A DNA stretch of 64,000 nucleotides from Haliclona indistincta. Its lineage: Eukaryota > Porifera > Demospongiae > Haplosclerida > Chalinidae. The stretch is from positions 1,134,658-1,198,657 of the forward strand of contig OZ024787.1 in assembly GCA_964017065.1 (NCBI GenBank). Direction: 5' to 3'. A model generated the notes under the pieces. It saw nothing but the letters and a program-made list of their open reading frames with translations, did no database searches and was not told the origin of the DNA. The translations under genes were made by a program, and so were the position numbers. Shown here piece after piece: positions 1-11,461 of this stretch (positions are counted from its first letter, which is position 1; each line of letters begins with the position of its first letter).

Positions 1-410
1 GATGGACAGAAATTTGACTGGGCGCTTAAATATTAATTTTTTTAATCAACTCTATTTTTATTGAACTCAAGCAGACAGGAAATTTGCCTCTGCAGTCAAA
101 CTGTGGGATGACTGTGGCATATTCGTTTGCCTATGGGTACTGGATTTCAGGAACACTGGGAAGTTCTGGCAGAAAAGTACGGATAACTATCTGAGAACCA
201 CTGCATGACAACTAAAAGTGTTGCTGGAATACAATGCTACATGTATAATGATGGACAAGTGTAAATAAATAGTCAATAATCCACAGATTTATTGCCGATT
301 TCCTGCGTGTTTGGAATGGATGGCTGTAATCAATTCTCATTAAAATTATTTGCACCACGCTCTGTTTCCGGAGGCAAGCAATAAAGCATTTAGAAATACT
401 GTAACAAGTA
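1..410. other. intergenic, no gene seen
   Basis: AT-rich sequence with no convincing exon. No open frame with coding character and no repeat shared with the rest of the window was seen. It ends where the palindromic border of a hairpin-tailed element begins. Confidence 0.5.
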
Positions 411-1709
411 TTATGCCACGTGGTAGACGTGGCATATTTAGGGTTGGGCGGAAAACAAGATGGCGGCTACACTTAGGCTAAACGCAACAATTCTCGTATA
501 TCTTGGCTGTTGACGACATCAGGGGTATTTAAACTATCTGGGGGGTATCTTAAGAGGTAAGCGCTTACAAGGAGTCCACTAATAAGGACTACAAGGGCAT
601 TTGCTAGGGGCATGACAAGATGGCGTCTCGCCTGGAGGCACTAAGTACGGCACTGCCATATCTTCGCCGTACGGGCGTTTCAAGCTAATCTAACGTTCTG
701 AAGCTCCTTGCACGATTTGTGCGATTACAAAGAGACCTTCAGAAGCAAAAGAAACCAGGTCTAAGGTGGTAAACCAGAGTTCACGTGTTCACCCGTTTGT
801 TCATCTTCTTCTTTCTTTCTTTTTTCTTCTTTTTCAGCGAGTCTAGCACAGTAGTGAGCGAACCAAACGCAACTAAAAGTACACAGAAGCAACGCTACCT
901 ATGACCATTAGTGCACCTGATATCTATTTAGGCCTAAAACACTGGGAGAACCGAGTACTTCCAGAAAAACAGCGATTTTTGGTCCATAACAGACTCCATT
1001 CCATGCATTCTGCTTGAACTCCGTTACTAGGTTACACCTACTCGCGCACGTCCGTGTACGTAATTATTCTAATACAAGCGCACCTTAGTACAAATGGCTT
1101 GGAACGCGAGTGCTGCTTCCACTAGCAGTATTCACAGTAGACAACGAGCAAATCTTCACTGGTTTGCCCGTCAGCCTTGGTAAGAAAGTTAGCTTAAGCT
1201 TAGCTAATGTTGCATGGTCTGTGTTGCATGTAGTGCAGCACTGCAGCCGATCAAGTGTAGTACGGTACGTCTCTCCGCATGCAGTGGCCTGAATAGTTCT
1301 CTTTACAATAACACTGTATTACTGAGCATAAGTGCGAACTAAGTTATTAACAAAAAAAAGAAAAGAAACAAGTAATAAAAATTTTTAACAAAAATGGAAA
1401 AGATTTAGGGTTGGTGCATGTATCGAAAAAGTATGGAAACAAGATGTGAACTTAGGTTAAGTACACAAGATTTCTGAATAAAAAGGACTGTAACAATAGC
1501 AGCGTAATGCTATCTCCCTAAATTAACTGCTTTCTATAGTTGTAGTTAATTTAATAGGGAGGTAGCATTACGCTGCTATTGTTACAGTCCTTTTTATTCA
1601 GAAATCTTGTGTACTTACCTAAGTTCACATCTTGTTTCCATACTTTTTCGATACATGCACCAACCCTAAATCTTTTCCATTTTTGTTAAAAAATTTTATT
1701 ACTTTACAA
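411..1709 (+). mobile_element. hairpin-tailed non-autonomous element, copy 1
   Basis: The left border is a short palindrome (ATGCCACG..CGTGGCAT, about 413-435) followed by TTTAGGGTTGGGCGG. The body contains two CAAGATGGCG motifs (about 457 and 617) and a TTCTTCTTTCTTTC tract (about 806-835). The right end is a near-perfect hairpin with arms of about 155 nt (1371-1530 and 1543-1705). The same parts occur in reverse order at 8353-9567, and a related subtype lies at 19112-20355 and 61801-63032. No protein is encoded. The architecture suggests a foldback or MITE-like DNA element moved by a transposase supplied elsewhere; the superfamily cannot be assigned by eye. Confidence 0.75.
1371..1705. repeat. 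long perfect hairpin (terminal part of element copy 1)
   Basis: The two arms are almost exactly complementary over about 155 nt, with a loop of about 12-15 nt near 1530-1543. Each arm contains a block beginning TTTAGGGTTGGTGCATG. The other arm pair of this family is at 8353-8640. Confidence 0.85.
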
Positions 1710-1889
1710 GTTCATGTGAGCCAGGCAGACTGTCTGTATTCATTTACATTATCATTGTTCTGATTCTTATTTAAATCTGTGCTGTCATTATTCAATGATG
1801 ATTATTCGCTGGTCGAACCAAACACTCTGAGTATCACGGGTTGGGAACATTGCAAATACTTGCCATGATATGCGCGGCGTTTTTGTCAG

Positions 1890-2046
1890 AGGGGTCACAT
1901 ATCACCGTGGAGTCACACATCACCGCGGGACTTGCTGCTAGCTCCGGTGATATGTGACCCACCGTGCGCGGCGTGAGTCACAAATCGCCGGTGATATGTG
2001 ACCGGGGGTCACTCATCACCCGGGGTCGCATATCACCGTGACACCG
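1890..2046. repeat. cluster of GTCACATATCACCG-type dyads
   Basis: At least six direct and inverted variants of a 14-base motif (GGTCACATATCACCG and its complement CGGTGATATGTGAC) are packed into about 155 bp, locally GC-rich within AT-rich DNA. This may be a decayed short satellite, nested terminal repeats, or a cluster of binding sites. The sequence does not distinguish these. Confidence 0.6.
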
Positions 2047-2875
2047 GTACCGGCACTGTAGACACAGCGTTTTATTATTTCACGCCCTGTTGTGCAAGTC
2101 AACATAAATTATCAGTGAGTCGGCGATTCTTGCACTCCGTGCACAGCTAGTCTCACAACAGCTCAAAATTGCTCTGCTGTTTCCAGGAGGCAGTGCTGAC
2201 TGGATGTCCCAGCTAGCTGACTCTAACCAACATGCTCTGATAGTGAACGATAATTTTATCCCCTGTTCATCCACTAGAGGCTGGTACTAGAGGCTTGTAC
2301 CATTTCTACTAGTGGTTGGTATTACCACCATTACAGTAATACTATGTGCTACTGCTGGAGGAAGAGAAGAGCTAGCCGCCAGTCACACAACACAGAGACA
2401 GCAACAACAGAAGCAGTTAGTGCAGTGCAATTACAAGAAATTGACAGTGAACAACCAAAAGCAGTAGCTGAACAGAAAGACAATACGCCGGACAACTCAT
2501 GAATCACTGAAAGATGGACAGCATCACGTCCTGACAGCTGCTCCTCCTTCATCATACAAACAATCGCTGGATTATCCCGGTCAAAAGACAGTCTTACCAT
2601 ACATCTTATAGTTAATAATTTGTATGTAATGGTGTGTGTATTCAGTCAATGTTGCATGCAGCTAATTTACTCTACTGCCAATGCTCCAAATTATTGCTGC
2701 TCACTGGATGATGTCCCAGCTGACATTAGCTATCATGCTCTGATAGTGACCAATCTACCCACTAATAATTATCAGAGAATATTAACATAAAGTTATAGTA
2801 CATGTACGTGTTACTGGGTTAACAAGTAAAATCAAAAAATTAATCATACTACTACGTGTCTCTCACTGTAATGAA
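2047..2875. other. intergenic with a diverged ~55-bp duplication
   Basis: No gene is supported. A block near 2205-2260 (TGGATGTCCCAGCTAGCTGA..CATGCTCTGATAGTGA) recurs in diverged form near 2705-2752, each followed by AT-rich sequence. Short open frames on the minus strand have no coding character that I recognise. Confidence 0.45.
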
Positions 2876-3457
2876 TTAGGCAGGATAACACAGAACCAGC
2901 AAGAACACTATCAAACCAAAAACAACTTCAATAAGCCGAGCTAGTATCGATTGATAAGATACGACAATGGTTACTGAACCAATTGAATATGCAGCATCCT
3001 GTTTTCCAAACACGAAGGCATGGACGCTGAAGATCGGAGCCTGTTCAAGTTGATAGAGAGTGGCATCTTTAGGGTCTCCTCCGACAGCCTGAATAGCCTT
3101 TGCAGCAGATTCTCGGCTTGTAAACCCATGATTGCGTGCATCAATCGTTCCTAAATTAAAACCAACAACAACTTCAATAAGCCGAGCTAGTACCGATTGA
3201 TAAGATATGACAATGGTTACTGAACCATCTGAACATGCAGCATCCTGTTTTCCAAGCACGAAGGCATGGACGCTGAAGATCGGAGCCTGTTCAAGTTGAT
3301 AGAGAGTGACATCTTTGGGGTCTCCTCCGACAGCCTGAATAGCCTTTGCAGCAGATTCTTGGCTTGTAAACCCATGATAGCGTGCAGCAAACGTTCCGAA
3401 ACTAACGCCCCAAGCAGCGACATATGCGAATAGCATAGCTATCACCAAGCGAGTCAT
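2876..3457 (-). CDS. small membrane or secreted protein with two near-identical repeats
   Basis: I do not recognise the family. The start at 3457 gives about 193 residues; an earlier in-frame ATG at 3559 would give 227. I prefer the later one because it begins directly with a hydrophobic leader (MTRLVIAMLFAYVAAW) resembling a signal peptide or signal anchor. The rest is two copies of an 82-residue module, each with HGFTS.ESAAKAIQAVGG, LYQLEQAPIFSVHAFV and SYQS.LARLIEVV, followed by a C-terminal hydrophobic stretch (FGLIVFLLVLCYPA). The DNA period is 246 bp and the copies differ at few positions, so the duplication is recent and the frame has stayed open. No intron is needed. Function unknown. 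Confidence 0.6.
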   Translation of the reverse strand: MTRLVIAMLFAYVAAWGVSFGTFAARYHGFTSQESAAKAIQAVGGDPKDVTLYQLEQAPIFSVHAFVLGKQDAACSDGSVTIVISYQSVLARLIEVVVGFNLGTIDARNHGFTSRESAAKAIQAVGGDPKDATLYQLEQAPIFSVHAFVFGKQDAAYSIGSVTIVVSYQSILARLIEVVFGLIVFLLVLCYPA

Positions 3458-3589
3458 CTCTGCGCTGTTTGTGTGTGGGACTGGTTTACGGCAAACGAGC
3501 AACCGGACATCCGTCCTACCACGTGACCCAGCAAGCTTCACCAAACGGCTCGAAAACAACTAGCTAGCACGCCTCCAGGTAAGCATAGC

Positions 3590-4000
3590 ATGCCTTATTA
3601 TGGACAAGGAAACTGTTCCTCGTGCTACGGAGGGAACTGAAAGTCTAAAACCCGTACTATCATTTCCGCTAGGCAATGATAATTATGTATGACGGCGAAT
3701 TAAGATGGCGGCTACTCATTATGTGAAAATTAGGTATCGCACTTATCTCCACTATTATACATTTCTACTGAATTTTAACTATCTCTAAGTGAATCTGAAG
3801 TGTAAGCGCTTGTAGGAAGTCTATGAAAGTCGCCGGGACTGCTTGCTTGACGATGAAAATCAAGATGGCGACTGCCGTCAGAGACTGTTGCGGATATTCG
3901 CTTTTTTAGCGTTTCTCAAGATTCTATAGACATCTATAAGAATTGATCAGACTATTGTCCTGAGCATAAAAAATACCTTTGGCGAAGCTCCCTCTCTCCC
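3590..4000 (+). repeat. diverged fragment related to the hairpin-tailed elements
   Basis: It contains AAGATGGCGGCTAC (about 3702), a GTAAGCGCTTGTAGGAAGTC block (about 3801) like GTAAGCGCTTACAAGGAGTC at about 557 in element copy 1, and a second CAAGATGGCG (about 3859). Spacing and order match element copy 1, but the sequence is diverged and lacks the hairpin. Probably an old truncated relative. Confidence 0.5.
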
Positions 4001-4243
4001 TCTTTCCTCTCTGCTTGTAGCATACTCTCCTAGTCCACCACACATTTGAAATACAATCTGTGCTAGCATGAAAGATTCAATACAATAATGAATTTGGTAT
4101 TTTTGTTCCACTGTGAGAATGCACTCCTCACCTATGCTATGCTGCTGTACAATGTATAGTGTCTACCCAACAAAGGGTATAGTATTATTACACAATTATA
4201 GAGAGATTACACTACATTTACTTTGCACAACTCTCTGTTGCAG
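4001..4243. other. junction upstream of formin fragment 0
   Basis: It starts with a pyrimidine-rich tract and the block CTCTGCTTGTAGCATACTCT (about 4010), which recurs near 57171 and 63487. The block may mark a duplication edge. No exon was found before the formin homology begins at 4244. Confidence 0.4.
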
Positions 4244-6640
4244 TGTTTGCTACACGGCGTATTCGTTTCGATCCATCATACATCGCTCAGTTCATACTCA
4301 ACACTGACCTCGATGGACTGCTGTCAGAACACTGTGAGCTACTACTGCAGATTGTTCCACAGAAGAAAGAGGTTCACACAGTCACAGTTACGCTTATCTG
4401 ATTATTCTTTTGCAATAGAGGGACACACTTGCTAAAAATTCTGATCGAAGAGATGAGTTTGGTGAATCTGAGGAATTTCTGTACCAGGTTAGTGACCTCT
4501 TGAAATATCTGTATAAGCACTTTTCATTTACTAGTCTAGCTTGCTAGGATACCTCGACTAGAGCAGAGGTTATCCATCATGTTCTACATGGGAACATTTG
4601 ATGAACTGCTCTGCACCACACAACCACAGTACTCATAAATATTTTGCCCATAAATTTTTTTGCATTTTCAAAATTTTTACATACAATATCTCCAGACACA
4701 GTGTAACTTCAGTAGTCACAGAAATATTACACATAGTACTCTACCTCCAGTTACTGCACTATTATCATATCAATAGTACTCTATCTCCAGTTACAACACT
4801 ATTATCATATCAATAGTACTCTATCTCCAGTTACTACACTATTATCATATCAATAGTACTCCGTTATTCATCTTTGTGTATTATGTAGAAAGTCAATGCA
4901 GTTTTGAAGGCGTCATTATCAATCTTCAGAAGTCCCAGACTAAAGAAAGCATTTGAAGTGAGACAGCTCACTATCACTCACACTCCTGTGTTCTAACTTG
5001 CATCAATGTGTGTGTGCGTCTCTCTATCATAGATTATTCTTGCATTCGGCAACTATATGAACAGTAAGAGGCGTGGCTTAGCATACGGGTTCAAACTGGA
5101 GTCACTGGAAAAGGTATAACTAGAAAATTATAACATTTTAATAGTTTGATATCTTGGTGGTAGTTATTGGACACCAAGACCCAAGACAGAAAGCAGACTC
5201 TACTAAACTACATCACTCATATTGTAGAGACACTATATCCCAATGTACTGTCCTTCTACGAGGACCTCAGCATCAGTGAAGCTTGTGAAGGTACGATTCA
5301 TAATGATGATATTGTGAGTATTAGCTGCAGTATGGTCTGATAGTTACACCATACATGTACATCTAAAGATACCTCTTCATGTACAATGTAATTCTGTATT
5401 TCAATTTTAATGTAGCTAATTTTTATTGACTTTTCTTAATGAGTAGCTATTGGTGTTGTTTTATGTTTTGTTGCTAGTTTCCTTGGAGACAGTGGATGGT
5501 GATTTCGAGACACTCTGAAGGTTGTGGAGGAGGAACAGCAGCGAGATGCACACAACTTCATACTCTTCATATCCTCCTTTACACACACATGCATGTATGC
5601 ATTGGCGTGCACTAACTAAGCAAAATTTTATAAAATTTTGCCGATTTTTGGGTGACGTAATCAAAATTTTGCACAATACTTTTATTTTTGTGACCTTAAC
5701 TCCTGCAATACAGTTTCTATAAGCAAGCAGTGAAGAAGATCAATAAACTCACTAATGCTCATCTTAAAATGAAGGATGCATATCGTGAAGCTTGTCTCAT
5801 GTTTTGTGAGAGCCCGAAAACTGAACCGTCAACATTTTTTGCTTTTTTCAAAACTTTCATTGCAAACTGGAAAGTAAGTGAATACGAAAGCATTATTAAC
5901 CCTTGTACTTTATCTCTTTTTCCAGAAAGCGATTTTAGAGAATCATTCTCGTAAGAGAAGAAAGATGGCTCCTGCTGAGGCACTCTTGAAGAAACAGAGC
6001 CAGCAGGAAGTACTGAAGGACATTGCATCACAAGCAGCTGAACTAGTAGCTTTACGAAAGGACCCAAAAGCAGCTGTCAGCACAGAGACAGTAGATGCTA
6101 GTGAGAAGAGAAAAGCAGCAGAGAGAATGATGCGAGAAGCAAGAGCTGACATGTCTGAGGAGGAGTCAAAAGAAGATGAGAAAGAGGAAGAAAAGGAGGA
6201 GACAGCAGCAACTGAGCCTAAGAGTTTGAAGGATTGAGTGCCTTGGTTAGCTAATATAAAGAGCAACTAGTCTAGAGGAAGAGTGGATCGAAAGAGACGA
6301 GTTGGAGTGACAGAGAGACCACCAGAAATGGAGACAAATGAGGAAGAGGAAGGAGGAGGGGACATAATCCCTCCTCCACCCGAGTTCCTTGATCAAAATG
6401 GCTACACAGAAACAGCACCTGGACGTGGTGCTTTACCCGTGAGAGATAACTCGACAACAGACAGCAAGCGATCCACTCGCAACTTTAACAAATCCTCCGC
6501 TCGTAACCAGCATCAGTCCAATACATCATCTGCAGCTGGCAGCTCCAAGACCCTTCCTAAAGGAGTCCAACTAGACGATGATTACTATACACTACATATT
6601 AATAATAATTATTATTATAAGATTTACAATGTGGTTTCAT
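4244..6640 (+). pseudogene. formin copy 0: 5'-truncated remnant (FH2 domain to C-terminus)
   Basis: Homologous to the second half of the DAAM-like formin at 51039-56773. It begins at the FH2 exon encoding RIRFDPSYIAQFILNTDL and continues through the IPRLEQRLS, ILAFGNYMNSKRRG, LLDTKTQDRKQTLLNYIT and FYKQAVKKINKLTNAHLK exons to the acidic C-terminal exon. Lesions relative to the sister copies: 10 bases (CCAACAGGGT) are missing after GAGACACT near 5515, shifting the frame; a CGA codon is TGA at 6235-6237 (after PKSLKD); three bases are missing just after; and the last codons (TQMMDT) are replaced by unrelated AT-rich sequence. The GBD/FH3 half and FH1 are absent. Not expected to make a working formin. 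Confidence 0.8.
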
Positions 6641-7128
6641 AAACAGGTGCTTTTCAGCCCTATTACAATTTTTCATGATAAGAAAGTGGTGATGATAATA
6701 ATACAGATTTTAGCCCAGGGCGAATAAGAGTGAAAATGTGAAACACTAGTTCAATGATAAGTCACAAGCCGGACTCTGATTTGACCACATCTATCGGAGG
6801 TGACAAGCACACCCTGACTGGAAAACCACACTTGGATCGATACCCACGAATGCACCGGATGGAGGACCGAAGGAGTGAGAATGATAGACAACATCGGATC
6901 CACGTACTGGAGTAGGGTCTTTCCCATTTGGTTGAGAGAAGGGATGCCAATTGCAATCTCTTGTATACAATATTTGCTTTGCAGTTTATGTCTGGTCCGG
7001 ATTTGGTTGTTTTTGATTTGCAAACACTGGTATGGTTCTTGACACTTCTTGTCTCGAGTACATTCAAATGTCCCGCGCGCGCGCGCGCAGTGGTTGAGGA
7101 GGTGTGGCTGTGCTATTCTAACTATACC
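6641..7128. other. intergenic remnant upstream of TM copy 1
   Basis: The right part (from about 6985) matches the regions before TM copies 2 and 3 (28018-28140; 42380-42480), including TTTATGTCTGG, a TTCAAATGTCCCGCGCGC block with a short CG run, and GGAGGTGTGGCTGTG. The TM first exon should follow, but two mobile elements lie here instead. The left part has no recognisable gene. Confidence 0.55.
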
Positions 7129-8350
7129 CATAGATCTTAGAGACTAACGTACCCGGGATAGGAAACTCGTAAATTTCGTTTGCGGATGATGGTTGCGCGC
7201 GAAATAAGAATCAGTAACAGGCGAACAATAATGGCTGAATCTACTGCTGCTACCTGCGCTACTGCAGTTAACACAGTCAGCGCCTGATGCAAGCAAAACT
7301 ATAGATATGTAACAGAGTTCTGGACTCATGTGTGTGTTGTTTGTCGCTGTGTACTACGCGTGCACGACTCCTATGTGTCTCGTTCAGTCTAACTGATTGT
7401 TGTCTGTCGCTATAAATGTGTGTGTAAGTTGATTCAAAGTGTTGTTGTTGTTGTTAATTCCAACTGAACAAGAACTCAGCACGTTTACAGATGTGTTTAT
7501 TACATTGTGTAACAGTCAGACAATAATTATCAAACAATACATCATCACTATTCTTTTACAGGTCGACGCGCTAGAAATAATATAAGTCGCGCTCTAGCAT
7601 ATCCTGGTTTTCAAGCCTCAGCTGTTATGATAATGTTCAATGGTATGGGTATTCTCTCTAGTGGGTCTTGGCTATCCAGTGATAGCCTCATGATCATGGA
7701 TCTGGCAGGATATTACCAGCCTGCGGCCCTTCATGCTGCCCGATGCCAGCAGAAACTTGTCAGGGACTAGAGAGAGAGAAACAGAGCCTTAATCGAATAC
7801 ACATGTATTTGTGCTACAGACTTACATGTACAATTGAGTCAGCTACATGGAGTTGGTTTATGAGTCATAAACACAAGTTTACAAGAGCTTGTACATGTAA
7901 GTAGACAAAGCCTCAGGCAACAAAACACGCTTACGGAACATTCGCTTGTTCACAAACGAAACTAGCTAGTTTGTGGTGTATGGTATCTAGAATGCTAACT
8001 TTTAGTAGTAACTAAGAAGCAAAAATGTGAATGTGCTGCAAGTAATAGGTACATAGAGAATGGCGGCGACCGTTACACAGCATAAAACAAACTAGGAATT
8101 ACGAACTGGACTCCTACACGACAAACAATAAACTTACATTTACTCAGCTAAGCAATGAGACGAGAATAAAATCTTTTGTAGCTAAGTTGACGCCTTGCTC
8201 ACTGTTCTGCAGTAACTTTTGCATTAGCAACTGGAGATAGCTGAAGCCCTTTTCCAGCGCAACCATCATCTGCAAAACATTTTGTACGCGTTGCAATGGG
8301 ATCACGTGAGTAGTTTCCTATCCCGGGTACGTTAGTCTCTAAGATCTATG
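7129..8350. mobile_element. 1.22-kb element with 39-bp terminal inverted repeats
   Basis: The left end 7129-7167 (CATAGATCTTAGAGACTAAC..) and right end 8312-8350 are perfect reverse complements over 39 bases. The inside has no long open frame, so it is non-autonomous. Immediately right of it begins the hairpin of element copy 2. The octamer AACTATAC stands at 7120-7127 and again at 9570-9577, as if the pair of elements together occupies one target site. The superfamily is not assignable by eye. Confidence 0.8.
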
Positions 8351-8352
8351 CT

Positions 8353-8640
8353 ACAAGTAATAAAAACATTTTAACAAAAATGAAGGAGATTTAGGGTTGG
8401 TACATGTATCGAAAAAGTATGGAAACAAGATTTAAAATTAAAAGTACTGGTACAATAGCAGTGTAATGCTACCTCCCTATTAAATTAACCACAACTATCG
8501 TAAGCAGTTAATTTAGGGAGGTAGCATTACACTGCTATTGTACCAGTACTTTTAATTTTAAATCTTGTTTCCATACTTTTTCGATACATGTACCAACCCT
8601 AAATCTCCTTCATTTTTGTTAAAATGTTTTTATTACTTGT
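8353..8640. repeat. long perfect hairpin (terminal part of element copy 2)
   Basis: Arms of about 135-140 nt, nearly perfectly complementary, bounded by ACAAGTAATAAAAAC on the left and its complement on the right. Confidence 0.85.
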
Positions 8641-9567
8641 TTATTTTCTTTTTTTATTACTGACTTAGTTGGCACTTATGCAAATACAGTGTAAAGAGAA
8701 CTATTCCACTGACTGCACTGGATCGACTCTGCACTGCAAGCAACACATACCATGCAACATTAGATAAGCTTAAGTTAGCATTCTTACAAGCCTGAACAGA
8801 CAAATCCAGTGTGATTTGCTCGTTGTCTGCTGTGAACACTGCTAGTGCATGTAGTGGCAGCAGCACTCGCGTTCCAAGCCATTTGTACTAAGGTGCGCTT
8901 GTATTAGAATAATTACATACACGGGCGTGCGCGAGTAGGCGTAACCTAGTAACGGAGTTCAAGCAGAACGCATGGAATGGCGTCTTTTATGGACCAAAAA
9001 TCACTGTTTTTCTGGAAATACTCGCTTCTCCCAGTGTTTTAGGCCTAAATAGATATCAGGTGCACTGGTGGTCATAGGTAGCGTTGCTTCTGTGTAGGTT
9101 TAGTTGCGTTTGGTTCCCTCACTACTGTGCTAGACTCGCTGAAAAATAAGAAGAAAGAAAGAAAGAAGAAGATGAACAAACGGGTGACCACGTGAACTCT
9201 GGTTTACCACCTTAGACCTGGTTTCTTTTGCTTCTGAAGGTCTCTTTGTAATCGCACAAATCGTGCAAAGAGCTTCAGAGCGTTAGATTAGCTTGAAACG
9301 CCCGTACGGCGAAGATATGGCAGTGCCGTGAGTCAGCCTCCAGGCGAGACGCCATCTTGTCATCCCCACAGCAACTGGCCTTAAAGTCTTTATTAGTAGA
9401 CTCATTGAAAGCGCTTACCTCTTAGGATAGCTCCTAGGTAGTTAAAATACCCCTGATGTCGTCAACAGCCAAGATATACGTGAATTATTGCGTTTAGCCT
9501 AGGTGTAGCCGCCATCTTATTTTCCGCCCAACCCTAAATATGCCACGTCTACCGCGTGGCATAATAC
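8353..9567 (-). mobile_element. hairpin-tailed non-autonomous element, copy 2
   Basis: Inverted copy of 411-1709. The hairpin (arms about 8353-8487 and 8503-8640) comes first, then the body with complementary forms of the AAGATGGCG motifs (about 9351 and 9508), then the palindromic border ATGCCACG..CGTGGCAT at about 9540-9562. It sits where intron 1 and exon 1 of TM copy 1 would be expected. Confidence 0.75.
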
Positions 9568-9762
9568 CGAACTATACAGTTGTAATGGCGGACGATGTTT
9601 TGATTTCTTCTTGTTGGTTCAGCTGGGTCACGAGGGAAAAGGAATGGATTTATTTGACAGACCGCCAGTACCATCCAGCTAGTTTCAAGTACAATCGCAC
9701 CCTCTACTCTGCATCAGGTAGGAGAGAGAGCTTTGTATGCTTCTTGTATGCTGAACTGAAGG

Positions 9763-9868
9763 GTGTAGAGTGTCACCTTCTGTGTTCAGTCTCTGTGTTG
9801 TCTTTATTCACACGATGGAGGATGATCAGAGACTGAACACATTAGTGCATGAAGGTGACACTCTACAC
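9763..9868. repeat. ~110-bp palindromic element, intact copy
   Basis: A single hairpin: GTGTAGAGTGTCACCTTC on the left and the complementary GAAGGTGACACTCTACAC on the right, with TGTTCAGTCTCTG / CAGAGACTGAACA inside and CACACGATGGAGG in the loop. It lies in a TM-gene intron. Other copies or fragments: about 16690, 25061, 28427, 33617, 34003, 39294, 42788, 49017 and 54065. Confidence 0.8.
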
Positions 9869-10707
9869 TTATCACTTCAGCATTGCAAGATGACGGCAAA
9901 TCGTATATTGCTCAACCATAGCTTCCTTTGGTCTCCAGGTTACACTCCATTGGTCGTGTCCCTCTCCCTCACACTATACTGTGTCTGTGTATCCATGTCC
10001 TCAAGCTAGCTTACCTGCTGCCCACTCCATCCCTCTCATCACCATTCTCCATCATGAGCAATGCTGGTCTCCTCCTCTCTGGTATAGCTGTCCTCCATAC
10101 CAACACACTACCAGCTCCTATCAAGCTGAAACCAGTTAGTACAGACCCTTGATCATGATCATGAAATTCTCTCCTCCTTCTCTTCATGATAGTTGTTACT
10201 GTACACTGGTGTGTTTGGTGTGGGGGTGTGGCTCTCTACTCCATTAGTCATCTCACACACCATCTCACTCGTGTCACAAGCTCCTTCATCACCTGCTAAC
10301 CTAGCCAGTGAGTGTACCACTCTATAACTAGTAGCAACCTCTCTCCCTCAATCATTCACCCACTCCCTCACCCACCCAGCCACTCACTCATTCATTCACT
10401 CCACTCACTCACTATCTCTCTCCCTACCACCTCCCGCACTCTCTTTCTCGCTCCCTCTCTCCTCCCTTCTTCCCTCCCTCTCCCTCCTTCCATTCTTCCC
10501 CTTCCTTCCCTCCCTCCCCTCCCTCCCCTCCCTCCCTTCTCTCCCTCCCTCAGTGTTGGTGTGTGCTAGTACTGGTGTCTTCATGCTGCAGTATCTTCCA
10601 TCAGTAGCTCCATCAGAGGGGAAGACAGCTGTGTCATATCTACCAATAGCACTGCTCAGTATTGCTGGCTTGTTCTATCTGTTACAGCCAGAGTTTGTAC
10701 CTATTGA

Positions 10708-10870
10708 GGTGAGTGAGTGAGTGGGTGGGTGGGTGAGTAGGTGAGTGAGTGAGTGAGTGAGTGAGTGAGTGAGTGAGTGAGTGAGTGGGTGAGTGAGTAA
10801 GTGGGTGGGTGAGTGAGTGAGTGAGTGAGTGGAGACTGGGTGAGTGGGTGGGTGGGTGAGTGAGTAAGTG
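10708..10870. repeat. (GAGT)n / (GGGT)n microsatellite in TM intron
   Basis: An imperfect tetranucleotide run immediately after the donor of exon 10554-10708. It is shorter in copies 2 (29274-29310) and 3 (43687-43755), so its length varies between the paralogs. Confidence 0.85.
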
Positions 10871-11288
10871 TGTCAGATATGTTTTGCCGCACTGTTTCTC
10901 TTCAGATCATCAAGGCACTCGGTGTGTTGCTGCTTCACCATCTCACTGACTTTGGTACTGACTGGAGGATAGAGGCTACACTACAGGTCATGGCTTGGTG
11001 GGTGTGGCTAGGACTAGCATGCTAGCTAGCTAATATTATTGTGTTAGAAATGATTGTTGCTTTCAGACTCCTAGTGACTAGTATCTCTCTCTCTTCTCTG
11101 TCCAGGGGTATCATACTGACCTGGGCTGTGGTGTTGTCCGCCATATTCTTTGCTGTGATGATAGCGTTCCGATCACTGATGCCGTCTGTGTTCCTGCACC
11201 TGACAGCCGCCATTGGAGGATGCTTCACTGGACTACTAGCAGCACTGAGAGTGAGTCAACCACACCCACTCATTCATGCATGCACTTA

Positions 11289-11461
11289 ATCTCTCTCTCC
11301 CTCTATCTCTCTCTCTCTCTCTCTCTCCCTCTCTCCCTCCCTCCCTCCCTCCCTCCCTCCCTCCCTCCCTCCCTCCCTCCCTCCCTCCCTCCTCTCTCTC
11401 TCCCTCTCTCTCTCTCTCTCCCTCTCTCTCTCTCTCCCTCCCCCTCTCTCTCTCTCTATCT
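11289..11461. repeat. pyrimidine tract (CTCT / CCCT)n in TM intron
   Basis: About 170 bases of CT and CCCT repeats just before an exon whose AG acceptor is lost in this copy. Similar but shorter tracts precede the same exon in copy 2; copy 3 has almost none. Confidence 0.85.

Noticed and set aside
1110..1292. 60-codon frame inside hairpin-tailed element copy 1
   Set aside because: Not preserved in element copy 2, which argues against coding.
7078..7088. CG dinucleotide run as a regulatory CpG island
   Set aside because: Only a short alternating run, varying in length between units; a simple repeat is sufficient.
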